Part shown: piece by piece, positions 20,347-28,087 of the stretch
How positions within the stretch are numbered: position 1 is the first letter of the stretch
Layout: each line of letters opens with the position of its first letter
Virus record (IMG/VR): IMGVR_UViG_3300013131_000090
Span: 1-42,626 of that record
Length of the DNA stretch: 42,626 bases
DNA from: a virus
Strand: one strand, 5' to 3'
The notes under the pieces: generated by a model
What the model was told of the DNA's origin: nothing
Seen by the model: only the letters and a program-made list of their open reading frames with translations
The model's database searches: none
Translations under genes and position numbers: made by a program

Positions 20347-21000
20347 TTAGAATGTGGAAGTCGATTCAACTGCAATAAAATACTCCACATTAGGAGACTT
20401 CCACAAGGAAATACCCTTGGCTGATATAGTAACATTATATGTATCTGGAAGAAGCTTAATATTCTCTGGTTTAAATATGGCAGAAAATTTCTTTTCTGTA
20501 TTACCAATTTTTAAAGAATATACGTCTCCCGAAGGATTTTTTGTATCTAAAGCTTGTAAATAAATATGTTGTCCATCACCATGAACAACTATTTCGGGCA
20601 CATTAAGAACCGATAAAGCTTTTTCGACATTCTTCATTTCTTCGTTAGTAATTTCTAACTCTACTTCTTTAGAAGGAAGAATTAACTCTTTTTCTGGAGC
20701 CTTTGTAAGTAAAGCTTCTTCGGCATAAACATATTTAATGTTTTTATTTTCGTCAGAAATAGTCACATACTTGTCTTCAAAAGTTAATTCTGGATCATTA
20801 AACAACGATAACGAAGATAAGAATCTATCTAAACTGTAAATAGCAAAATCTTGTTCAAATGATACAGCTATAGCAGCTTTACCAACGATAGTTTTAATTG
20901 GTGATATTGTTCTAAGAACGTTGCCTTGTTTTATAAAAATAGAATTATTAATTTTAGAAAAATTCTTTAAAACAGCAATAGTATTAGCATCAAGTTTCAT
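20347..21000 (-). CDS. 45: Sliding clamp gp45 (217 aa)
   Basis: The length matches T4 gp45 (228), and the order 45-44-62-regA is conserved. It starts MKLDANTIAVLKNFSKINNS as in other gp45 proteins, with repeated beta strands and the GDVYSLKIGN segment in the second domain. Three copies form a ring that tethers the DNA polymerase. In T4 it also serves as mobile activator of late transcription with gp55, whose gene lies about 11 kb away in the window. Confidence 0.9.
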   Translation of the reverse strand: MKLDANTIAVLKNFSKINNSIFIKQGNVLRTISPIKTIVGKAAIAVSFEQDFAIYSLDRFLSSLSLFNDPELTFEDKYVTISDENKNIKYVYAEEALLTKAPEKELILPSKEVELEITNEEMKNVEKALSVLNVPEIVVHGDGQHIYLQALDTKNPSGDVYSLKIGNTEKKFSAIFKPENIKLLPDTYNVTISAKGISLWKSPNVEYFIAVESTSTF

Positions 21001-21015
21001 TATATATAATCTCCA

Positions 21016-21261
21016 TTATTTTACACAGTTACATAAATTAGCAGATTGATTTTTCTTTACTAATTCCATTATTTCTTCACAAGATTCTAAACATGTTATA
21101 GTTTTACCCATTTTTAATACAACAACAGTAATTTCTGGTACTTCATCATCCGGTTGTATAATTGATGACTTTATTTTCTTTTTCCTTTCCATAACAACAA
21201 TTTCGTTCACATCAACCCATAAATCATGAGTATCTAATGGATGCATTAATTTAATTAACAT
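21016..21261 (-). CDS. FlbD-like small beta protein (81 aa)
   Basis: LIKLMHPLDTHDLWVDVNEIVVMER, later TVVVLKMGKTITCLESCEEIMELV, follows the small fold of FlbD-like proteins (ILTxP....LWVNPDxIVxxE ... V.ESPEEI). In phages this family has no known role. It is spaced one base from the glycosyltransferase gene and 15 bases from the clamp gene. Confidence 0.55.
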   Translation of the reverse strand: MLIKLMHPLDTHDLWVDVNEIVVMERKKKIKSSIIQPDDEVPEITVVVLKMGKTITCLESCEEIMELVKKNQSANLCNCVK

Positions 21262-21262
21262 A

Positions 21263-22108
21263 TTAACCCTTTCCGCCTAATTTATTAGGATCAGCAGTTG
21301 CTGCAACTCCTACAGCAGCTAAATCTGCTAAAGAACCACCAAAAATATATGTTCCGACGTGAGAAAGTCTCATCCAAGGACAAAACCAAGTTTTAAGTCC
21401 TATTTGTTGAGCTTTTTGACAAAACCAATAATCTTCAGATAAATATCTTTTAGTTACAGGATCTACTTCTGCTTGAAAAAACATCATAATTTCTCTAGAA
21501 CCATCAAAATGTTTAGTTCTTACATGATCAGGTTTATAGAGGTAATTATTATACTTTTCTTGGAATTTGAGTAAAGCTTCTTTTTTAATCATCATAAAAC
21601 CTGTACCAATTTCTAATACCTCTACAGGTTCTCCTATTGGTATTTGAGATTGTCCAGCTATAGGATTAAAAACATAATCTCCAACAAATTTTTCTAAAAC
21701 ATTAGGGTCTTCATCCGCTACTCCACGATCTACTGCATGCTTAATTTTTTCCCAAGAAATACATTTCTTGGGATACGGTCCACCAATAATATCGTAAACA
21801 GGGTTTTGTATTTGAAGAGCCATTAAGGCTATAATATCTTGTGATTCAAACCCAATATCTGAATCAATGAACATTAAATGCGTAGCATCTGATCTCATAA
21901 ATTCATCACAACAATAATTTCTAGCTCTAGTAATTAATGATTCATTGAATAAGAAATATAACTGTAACGGAATTCCATGTTTAGCACAAAATGCAGATAA
22001 ATCTGAAATAGATTTAGTATAAATACCAGCACATTGACCACCATACATTGGTGTACATACCATAAGTTTTCGTTCTCTTAATTTTTCAATATCAATTTTT
22101 ATCTCTAT
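21263..22108 (-). CDS. GT-A glycosyltransferase (about 281 aa), unusual start
   Basis: LMVCTPMYGGQCAG opens the fold, and THLMFIDSDIGFESQDI holds the DxD metal/donor motif. IGTGFMMIKKEAL and YLSEDYWFCQKAQQIGLKTWFCP, with the ED motif, close the site. T4-like marine phages carry relatives; acceptors are unknown. Conserved-looking coding sequence (EKLRERKL) extends 15 codons before the first ATG (22063) up to a GGAG at 22120-22117. The only codons at proper distance are ATC (22111) and ATA (22108), so a non-standard start is likely; otherwise ATG 22063 is used. With the next genes it may extend a DNA-linked sugar. Confidence 0.75.
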   Translation of the reverse strand: MEIKIDIEKLRERKLMVCTPMYGGQCAGIYTKSISDLSAFCAKHGIPLQLYFLFNESLITRARNYCCDEFMRSDATHLMFIDSDIGFESQDIIALMALQIQNPVYDIIGGPYPKKCISWEKIKHAVDRGVADEDPNVLEKFVGDYVFNPIAGQSQIPIGEPVEVLEIGTGFMMIKKEALLKFQEKYNNYLYKPDHVRTKHFDGSREIMMFFQAEVDPVTKRYLSEDYWFCQKAQQIGLKTWFCPWMRLSHVGTYIFGGSLADLAAVGVAATADPNKLGGKG

Positions 22109-22156
22109 GATACTAACTCCTTTTTAATAAATTTACCAATTAAATATGTATAAGGC

Positions 22157-22474
22157 TTACCTTTTCTTAGTTCTTCCACGTCTATTTTTATTTTCATTCA
22201 CATTTTTCCCTTTATAATGATCGTTATATAAACACATTAATATATAATGCATAGCTTTCATAAGATCAGCTTTATTAGAGCCGTTCTTCTTTCCATATCG
22301 CCAAAGGTATTTTAATGCTGTATTTCTAAAGGTAGGTGTTGCATCATCTAAAGCAATCCAAGCATCAAAACATTCGACTTTAGTTTCTTCTGTTTTGTAA
22401 TGTTCATTGTATGTCGCCAGAACATAATTTTTAAAATCGTTTATTATTTCTTCTTCACAATATTTAGTATTCAT
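22157..22474 (-). CDS. DUF3310-like protein (105 aa)
   Basis: FDAWIALDDATPTFRNTALKYLWRYGKKNGSNKADLMKAMHYILM follows the pattern of small phage proteins with 'NAIKYLxRxxxKNGxxDLxKAxxYL' (DUF3310, sometimes called nucleotide kinase-like). A basic, disordered tail (KNVNENKNRRGRTKKR) follows. It lies between two glycosyltransferase genes. Function unknown. Confidence 0.6.
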   Translation of the reverse strand: MNTKYCEEEIINDFKNYVLATYNEHYKTEETKVECFDAWIALDDATPTFRNTALKYLWRYGKKNGSNKADLMKAMHYILMCLYNDHYKGKNVNENKNRRGRTKKR

Positions 22475-22477
22475 ATT

Positions 22478-23263
22478 TTATCCAAAAAAGCTGTCTAATG
22501 TTGAACCAATTTTAGAAGATTTATCTTTTAATCTAAGTTCTGCATGACCAGTAGCAGGACGAATATACATAGTACAATATTCTGGAAACATATCAGCTAT
22601 TTGTTTGATAGATTTATCATTATATTCTTTATTTCGAACTGTTTGTAACCCACCAGGTTCTTTACGAAAATTTGTATCTACTGTATAATTATCTAATCTA
22701 CATAATACACCATTCTTAATATATTGTCTAATAGAATATTCATAATCTTCGCCATGATTTGTAATCCGTTCTAAAAACGGATCATGTTGAATAATTATAC
22801 CGCTAAACCAAGCTAAAATATAGCAAAGTTTAGTATATGTTCTATCTTTCATAAAATAGGCATTAGCCGCACCATATAAACCAAATGTTTTTGCACCAAC
22901 TCTATCACATTCAGAAAAACCTAATTGAATTAATTTCTCTAAATCATCAACTTTTCCAAGTTTTTGTTCTCCAACTTTAACTTGTATTTCGTTTAAATCA
23001 TCATCAAAAGTCATCAAATATGTATTTTCAGGATAATATTTTTCGATAAAATTTCTGGTTGCTCCAATTGTTGGAACATTTGAATTTACAATATTATACT
23101 TTCCTTCTAATGATTTATTATATGAATCATATTCTTCAGAGTTAGATACAAATACTGTAATTTTATCTTTGTTTATACCATATTCGTCTAAAAGTTTTAG
23201 TGTTTTTTTCTTAATTGTTTCTGACCTTTTATAACTAGGGACAGAAATGACATAATCTACCAT
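22478..23263 (-). CDS. TET-associated glycosyltransferase, TAGT type (261 aa)
   Basis: This is a GT-A fold protein: YVISVPSYKRSETIKKKT at the start, GATRNFIEKYY, then LMTFDDDLNEIQ with the DDD motif at 87-89, and NHGEDYEYSIRQYIKNG as the ED motif. It resembles the glycosyltransferases encoded beside TET/JBP dioxygenases in phages, which add a sugar to the hydroxymethyl base. Here it directly follows the TET/JBP-like gene with a 13-base gap, which is strong context. The donor sugar is unknown. Confidence 0.68.
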   Translation of the reverse strand: MVDYVISVPSYKRSETIKKKTLKLLDEYGINKDKITVFVSNSEEYDSYNKSLEGKYNIVNSNVPTIGATRNFIEKYYPENTYLMTFDDDLNEIQVKVGEQKLGKVDDLEKLIQLGFSECDRVGAKTFGLYGAANAYFMKDRTYTKLCYILAWFSGIIIQHDPFLERITNHGEDYEYSIRQYIKNGVLCRLDNYTVDTNFRKEPGGLQTVRNKEYNDKSIKQIADMFPEYCTMYIRPATGHAELRLKDKSSKIGSTLDSFFG

Positions 23264-23276
23264 TATAAAACCTTTC

Positions 23277-24572
23277 TTAAGCTAAAAAATCAGATAAATT
23301 AGACTGTTTTATGATTGGATATGGATTTTCTATATTATAATGTTTCATATAATTATACCATTCATCTTGATTCCACATATCCGGAGATACTCCATTCCAT
23401 CCTTTTCTCCATAATGTATGATTTTCATTTAATCTACGTTCTTCTACATATTGATGACGTAATGACTCATATTCCCATGATTTTAATTCCATCATCTTTT
23501 CACGAAAATAAGCAACTACGGTCATTCGATCATTATTATCACCAATAAGAGCATCATTGCCATGTATACCGTCATGATTGTTAACTAACAACATATCACC
23601 AGGTTGAATATTAATAGCTATACGATACTCTGGAAGAATAAATTCCCCGCCTTTCCATCCTTTACCTTCTGGTCCAGTAAGACCACATATATTTGAGAAT
23701 CCTTCATGTAAATCACCTGCGTCTCTATGACACGCTGTTCTCCAGTTATGGTTTACAGTTAATGTAGTAAATACGGTTGAAGATATAAGAAATCTGTTAT
23801 CTAGATAACTAGAAGATTTATGTTGCTTTCTCCAACGATTAGGCAAATGTTTCTTAAATTGTTCGTTCAATTTTTTCAAATATGGAAAACATAAAGAAAA
23901 TTTCTCAAAATTTTTCTCAGTATAAGCTGTTGCTCTTCCGTATGGAATACGTGGATATCTATCAAAATATCCAGCAATACCAGAAATTACAGGATTAGCA
24001 TAATTGGTATCTGAAATATAATTATCAGAAACGTATTGAGCTTCTTTACGTTGTTCTTCTCTAGATAAATTATGTAATCCATTTACCCATTTATCAAACC
24101 AACCATTATAATCTTCATAGCGTTCTAAGATTTTATTTCTTAACCAAACAAACCCACGAACTTCATCTTTCTTAATACAAGAAAGATGATGATTACGAAT
24201 ATATTGTATAGATTGATCGTCAACAAGTATATTGTCTGGACGCAATAAAAAATCCAGAATATCGTGATGATATTCTGTTACCCAATCTCTATTTTGGAGT
24301 TTTTCATTACGAGGGCCAGCGGCTACACCTCTATTTTGAGATTCTATAGCCGCTCCGCGTAATCCTGCATAAGCAGAATCACACTTTTCTTTAGTAAATA
24401 TATTCTTACGATATTTAAAGATTATATTTGCTTCAGTAGTAGTTCCATCTATTGTTTCTGCATAAAGATCAGTATCATCATTAATGATTTCGTCAGCATA
24501 TTCAGCACAAGTAATATACTTACCTAATGTTTCTTCAGAATCAACTTTTTTCTTAACTAATATTCTTACCAT
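23277..24572 (-). CDS. TET/JBP-family Fe(II)/2-oxoglutarate dioxygenase (431 aa)
   Basis: The double-stranded beta-helix core is in the C-terminal half. NHNWRTACHRDAGDLHEGFS gives His282 and Asp284 of the iron HxD, GGEFILPEYRIAI follows, the distal His337 is in DGIHGND, and the 2-oxoglutarate Arg349 is in DRMTVVAYF. The N-terminal part (IESQNRGVAAG, then IAGYFDR..RIPYGRATAYT) is also typical of phage TET/JBP proteins. These oxidise 5-methylcytosine or thymine in DNA to the hydroxymethyl base. The following glycosyltransferase gene supports hypermodification of phage DNA. It overlaps the MazG-like gene by 20 bases. Confidence 0.85.
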   Translation of the reverse strand: MVRILVKKKVDSEETLGKYITCAEYADEIINDDTDLYAETIDGTTTEANIIFKYRKNIFTKEKCDSAYAGLRGAAIESQNRGVAAGPRNEKLQNRDWVTEYHHDILDFLLRPDNILVDDQSIQYIRNHHLSCIKKDEVRGFVWLRNKILERYEDYNGWFDKWVNGLHNLSREEQRKEAQYVSDNYISDTNYANPVISGIAGYFDRYPRIPYGRATAYTEKNFEKFSLCFPYLKKLNEQFKKHLPNRWRKQHKSSSYLDNRFLISSTVFTTLTVNHNWRTACHRDAGDLHEGFSNICGLTGPEGKGWKGGEFILPEYRIAINIQPGDMLLVNNHDGIHGNDALIGDNNDRMTVVAYFREKMMELKSWEYESLRHQYVEERRLNENHTLWRKGWNGVSPDMWNQDEWYNYMKHYNIENPYPIIKQSNLSDFLA

Positions 24573-24993
24573 TTAATACTCTCTCAATATCTGCTGGTTT
24601 ATAATTTGGTCTTTTTAGAACCTTACCATCTTCACGATATATTGGGTTACCATCTTCACCTAGTTTGCTCATATTTGAATAATGAACTTCTCTATATACA
24701 TCATCAATAGGAATACCATAAGCAGCCGCAGTACCATATACTACATAAAGTAAATCTGCAAGTTCTTTGGCTAATTTTGGTAAATTTATAGAATAAGAAT
24801 AATCACATATTACAGGACCACTAGCCTGAAAATAACCCATTTCCTCCATAACTTCTTTATATTCTTCAACAATCAATTTTACTCTTAGATTTCTTATATC
24901 TTTAGATTGTTCTGTTGGTACTTCTGGATCTTTTACTTTATTAAATGCTTGATGGAATTCTTTCACTAACTCAAAATTTGTTTTCATAGCCAC
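24553..24993 (-). CDS. MazG/PRA-PH-like nucleotide pyrophosphohydrolase (146 aa)
   Basis: LIVEEYKEVMEEMG (ExxxE metal site) and LAKELADLLYVVYGTAAAYGIP (ExxD half) are the all-alpha NTP-pyrophosphatase signature. VYREVHYSNMSKLGEDGNPIYREDGKVLKRPNYKPAD is the long C-terminal segment of the phosphoribosyl-ATP pyrophosphohydrolase-like group common in phages. It may remove an unwanted dNTP or a signalling nucleotide. Overlap with the TET/JBP gene suggests a link to the modified-base pathway, for example shaping the dNTP pool, but that is inference. Confidence 0.78.
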   Translation of the reverse strand: MAMKTNFELVKEFHQAFNKVKDPEVPTEQSKDIRNLRVKLIVEEYKEVMEEMGYFQASGPVICDYSYSINLPKLAKELADLLYVVYGTAAAYGIPIDDVYREVHYSNMSKLGEDGNPIYREDGKVLKRPNYKPADIERVLNGKNIS

Positions 24994-25499
24994 TCCGGGG
25001 GATTTCTATTAGTCCAACGATGTAAATCTTTTTTACCTAATCTGTAATAGTTTCTATAACTATTTATCACAGAATTTGGATCTTTATACTCGTCAGGCAT
25101 GCATTTTGGCATTTCTGTCATATCAAAATCGCATAAATTCTTAGGTGGGCTTTGTAAGATATAACCCATAGAAAAACATTTATGTTTCTTATTATATCTA
25201 TGAGTATATTCGTTACATAAGGCGAAAAAATGGTCAACTAACCAATTATAATTTTCTACAGCTGTTCTAGTCCATATAGCTGATGGATGATTGATATGTG
25301 TTGCTTTATACATTATAGGTTCACGTTCATCATATAATGTATATACTGTTTTATTATTTACTTTTGTTTTAGTACCATCTAGTATTCTGTGTGCAGTAGA
25401 AAGAAGTTGAGCAGATTCCAATATCATTTTTACTACATGTTTATCTACCATCCATTGTGCTGCTTGTACAGGATTTTCATCAATATAAAATATGTTCAT
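24984..25499 (-). CDS. Conserved phage protein with DKHVVKMILES motif (171 aa)
   Basis: MNIFYIDENPVQAAQWMVDKHVVKMILESAQLL with TAHRILDG, later HPSAIWTRTAVENYNWL and a C-terminal YRNYYRLGKKDLHRWTNRNPPEWL, matches a family common in phages of marine bacteria. Some members are annotated as pyrimidine-dimer DNA glycosylase-like; I cannot confirm that. The conserved His/Lys/Asp-rich N-terminus and tryptophan-rich end suggest an enzyme on DNA or nucleotides. It overlaps the MazG-like gene by 10 bases in the modification operon. Confidence 0.6.
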   Translation of the reverse strand: MNIFYIDENPVQAAQWMVDKHVVKMILESAQLLSTAHRILDGTKTKVNNKTVYTLYDEREPIMYKATHINHPSAIWTRTAVENYNWLVDHFFALCNEYTHRYNKKHKCFSMGYILQSPPKNLCDFDMTEMPKCMPDEYKDPNSVINSYRNYYRLGKKDLHRWTNRNPPEWL

Positions 25500-25500
25500 T

Positions 25501-25761
25501 TTAATCCTCCATTACAGAAAAATTCATACCAGATAAAATAATTGGTATCATAAACAATTCACTGCCAACGGTTACTTTTAATCCTACTTGACCGGAATAT
25601 AAATCTACAAACCCATATATTTCAGTATTCTCATCTGCTATAGATGTTTTTAAAAATTCTCTTATTTCTGAAGCTAAAATATATGATTTATTATCATAAC
25701 CATGTTTGTTTATAAATTCGCCTATTCTAGCAAATGCTATATCTGATTCATTATTATTCAT
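25501..25761 (-). CDS. Hypothetical protein (86 aa)
   Basis: A small acidic protein: an N-terminal helical part, then beta-like GFVDLYSGQVGLKVTVGSELFMIPIIL. No family is recognised. It overlaps the deformylase gene by ATGA and is one base from the next gene. Confidence 0.55.
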   Translation of the reverse strand: MNNNESDIAFARIGEFINKHGYDNKSYILASEIREFLKTSIADENTEIYGFVDLYSGQVGLKVTVGSELFMIPIILSGMNFSVMED

Positions 25762-26237
25762 TTTTTCTTTAACTTTTTCAACGCCATATCTAATTTTAAT
25801 TTTGAAACAAGATCTGTAAAAACTTTACCTTGAAGGTGATCATACTCGTGTTGAAATATGCGAGCAGATAGTCCTGTAAATTTTTTGGTTAAAATGTCAC
25901 CATTAGGTGTATTAAATCTCACACGAATATGTTGTGGTCTTTTTATTTTTAATAAAAGACCAGAAAAAGATAAACATCCTTCTTCTAATTCTATTAGAGA
26001 ATTAGATGACCAAACCACTACAGGATTAAAACAAACAAAATTTTCTGGTGCTCCTCTCATAGCAAATATAGAGTACGGAACACCAACTTGATTCGCCGCC
26101 AACCCCAAACCGCCTTTATCATACATATATTTTACTATATCCTTGGAAAAGAGTATAGGGTCAAAAGGCGGCGAAAGAAAATTAAATTTTTCTGTTGGCG
26201 TTCTTAATATAGGATCATTTTTATCGACTAAGTTCAT
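25758..26237 (-). CDS. def: Peptide deformylase (159 aa)
   Basis: All three deformylase motifs are present: GGLGLAANQVG (motif 1), EEGCLSF with the metal Cys (motif 2) and QHEYDHLQGKVF with HExxH (motif 3). It removes the formyl group from new proteins. Phage-encoded deformylases are known from T4-like phages of marine bacteria, where they are thought to keep protein maturation fast during infection. Length is close to the shortest active phage enzymes plus a C-terminal helix. Confidence 0.92.
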   Translation of the reverse strand: MNLVDKNDPILRTPTEKFNFLSPPFDPILFSKDIVKYMYDKGGLGLAANQVGVPYSIFAMRGAPENFVCFNPVVVWSSNSLIELEEGCLSFSGLLLKIKRPQHIRVRFNTPNGDILTKKFTGLSARIFQHEYDHLQGKVFTDLVSKLKLDMALKKLKKK

Positions 26238-26238
26238 A

Positions 26239-26919
26239 TTATTTCATCGCATATATTAAGCTTGTCCAAGCCTTTAAAGTTGGCGGAGGGGCAATAACAG
26301 TACTAAAATTTGCTTTAAGATAACTTGTTATGTATTTGAATTTACTTTGATCTTTATCGTTAAGGTGGGATTGATGCCATTCCATCATAATAGTATCTGC
26401 CGAAGACCAGTCTATATCGTTATTAAGGAATATATCATATTCCGCGCCTTCAATATCTAATTTGATTTTATTAGGCTTGATTCGATTAACTTCTTCGGAA
26501 AATCTTTTAGCATTAACGGTAACAGCAGTTCTTCCTCTTTTTTCGATAAGAGAATGCATACCTTTGTTTTTTAAATTGTTTACATAAAAAGAAACATTAG
26601 GAACATTATTTGATATTAGAGCATAATTATATATTGTAACATTATTACAATTATTATGTTGTAAATTTTTACTAGCTAATTCAAAATTGTCTTTATCTGG
26701 TTCATAAGAATGAACTTCTTTTACTAATTTAGATACTCTTGTTGAATATCCACCTATATTAGCACCTACATCTAAAACAATATCTGTTGGTTTATAACTG
26801 AAAAACTTTTTGAAATATGTTGTACCATAACATTCATCAATCACAAGTTGATCAGAAGTTCCTTGTCTTACATAAAAAGATTCTGATATGTTTTTTTTAT
26901 TATATATTTCTAATTTCAT
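26239..26919 (-). CDS. FkbM-type methyltransferase (226 aa)
   Basis: DIVLDVGANIGGYSTRVSKLVKEVHSYEPDKDNFELASKNL is the FkbM SAM-binding region (motif I GANIGGYS, acidic YEPD), and KIKLDIEGAEYDIFLN is its signature LDIEGAE. FkbM enzymes O-methylate sugars or glycan ends. I chose ATG 26919 (MKLEIYNKK), directly after GGAGAAAAG, rather than the longer frame from 26946, which overlaps the upstream gene. Together with the 1567, 3362 and 4577 enzymes the phage has at least four such methyltransferases, here beside the DNA-modification genes. Confidence 0.82.
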   Translation of the reverse strand: MKLEIYNKKNISESFYVRQGTSDQLVIDECYGTTYFKKFFSYKPTDIVLDVGANIGGYSTRVSKLVKEVHSYEPDKDNFELASKNLQHNNCNNVTIYNYALISNNVPNVSFYVNNLKNKGMHSLIEKRGRTAVTVNAKRFSEEVNRIKPNKIKLDIEGAEYDIFLNNDIDWSSADTIMMEWHQSHLNDKDQSKFKYITSYLKANFSTVIAPPPTLKAWTSLIYAMK

Positions 26920-26933
26920 CTTTTCTCCATATT

Positions 26934-27209
26934 TTATCTTCCACACGCTTCATGTATAGCAGACATATAATCTACTGGTTCAAGTTTAATTAACTCGCTA
27001 GGCAATTCTAATTCTTCGCTTGTTAATGTATGATATAATTCGTTTATTAAAATTTTATGTAATTCAAAACTTGGATCTAATCCTACTAATTGATTACAAT
27101 CTGTTTCTAATTCTTTTATTTCTTCAAGAGTCATCTTACCTAAAATAACCAATATTGCTCCTAGTTGAGAACTCTCTAATGATTTAATTTTATCACGTAA
27201 ATATCTCAT
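26934..27209 (-). CDS. Hypothetical helical protein (91 aa)
   Basis: A mostly helical, acidic protein (LGAILVILGKMTLEEIKELE, LHKILINELYHTLTSEELELP) with two cysteines. AGGA precedes the ATG. No family is recognised. Confidence 0.55.
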   Translation of the reverse strand: MRYLRDKIKSLESSQLGAILVILGKMTLEEIKELETDCNQLVGLDPSFELHKILINELYHTLTSEELELPSELIKLEPVDYMSAIHEACGR

Positions 27210-27265
27210 TTATTATTCAATCCTCTAGTATAACCATTATCTATATATTTTTGTAACAAATAGTG

Positions 27266-28045
27266 TCAGATTCGAGCTGCCTGAATCTGCATCCAATCAT
27301 AATTTCTAGATCTACCTAAACTTAACCAACCTTCTTCTTCCCATATATCCCAAAATCTAGCACAATCTGATTTAGCTAATCTAGCTCTATCTCTTCCCCA
27401 CTTTAATTGGTTTCTATCAGGATCAAAATCAATAGCAATACCCCATGAATGCATTGACCAAGCAGAACCACCGCGCATCTTACGTACATTTAAACTACCA
27501 CCAAATAAATCTAATCCCAATTTTCTACGAACATCAGCATCAGGATATGCATCAGCTATACGAGCAAAACAACGCTTTGCTGAATCGTGTACCTTTTCGT
27601 GTACTGATATTCTTCTAATTACTTTATCCGTATCCCAAGCTAATACCATTGGAAATGGTAATACTAACATTGTTTGATTTTCACCAACTTTGCCGTAATA
27701 TTTAGATACTCCAGATTGTGTAGGCCAAGCGTTCTTTTTAGCTTCCTGAAAATCTTTATCTTTCCAAGTTTCTACTTCTTTAACTTTCTCAGGATCTCCA
27801 GATTGTTTAGCTTCCCATACTTCTCTAGCATGTCTAGTTTGAGGGCCAACTAAACCATCTACTGTTCCTGCATTTATTTTATTTGTCGAATAGATTGCTT
27901 GTTCGGCAGCTACAAGTAATCTATCTTTATTCCATGAAGCGGTTTTAAGCTTAGGATAAGCTCTTTTTAGATAAGATTTTATTGCTTCTAATAAATCGTC
28001 TGTTGCCGATATTTTTAAAAATTGTTGAATTTCAGATACTTCCAT
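27266..28045 (-). CDS. M15-family peptidase, probable endolysin or cell-wall hydrolase (259 aa)
   Basis: The C-terminal half holds the M15 zinc-peptidase core: FGGSLNVRKMRGGSAWSMHSWGIAIDFDP (the SxHxxGxAxD motif, His and Asp bind zinc) and later NYDWMQIQAARI at the position of the third ligand region. The N-terminal part (AGTVDGLVGPQTRHAREVWEA) resembles a peptidoglycan-binding repeat. It would cut peptide cross-links (D-Ala-D-Ala or L-Ala-D-Glu type). Close relatives are in alphaproteobacterial phages. There is no signal peptide, so release would need a holin. Confidence 0.8.
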   Translation of the reverse strand: MEVSEIQQFLKISATDDLLEAIKSYLKRAYPKLKTASWNKDRLLVAAEQAIYSTNKINAGTVDGLVGPQTRHAREVWEAKQSGDPEKVKEVETWKDKDFQEAKKNAWPTQSGVSKYYGKVGENQTMLVLPFPMVLAWDTDKVIRRISVHEKVHDSAKRCFARIADAYPDADVRRKLGLDLFGGSLNVRKMRGGSAWSMHSWGIAIDFDPDRNQLKWGRDRARLAKSDCARFWDIWEEEGWLSLGRSRNYDWMQIQAARI

Positions 28046-28058
28046 GGGCGTTTCCTTT

Positions 28059-28066
28059 TATAAATA
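28059..28066 (+). promoter_or_regulatory. Late promoter TATAAATA for the GIY-YIG gene
   Basis: Exact TATAAATA on the plus strand, 22 bases before the GTG start of the homing endonuclease gene, which is the only plus-strand gene here and so needs its own promoter. T4 homing endonuclease genes are also often driven by late promoters. Confidence 0.65.
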
Positions 28067-28087
28067 TAATAAAAATTGGAGTTTATT

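Noticed and set aside
20214-20507. Second minus-strand frame bridging gp45 and gp44
   Set aside because: It is a shadow of two well-supported genes in another frame, with atypical composition and no start signal.
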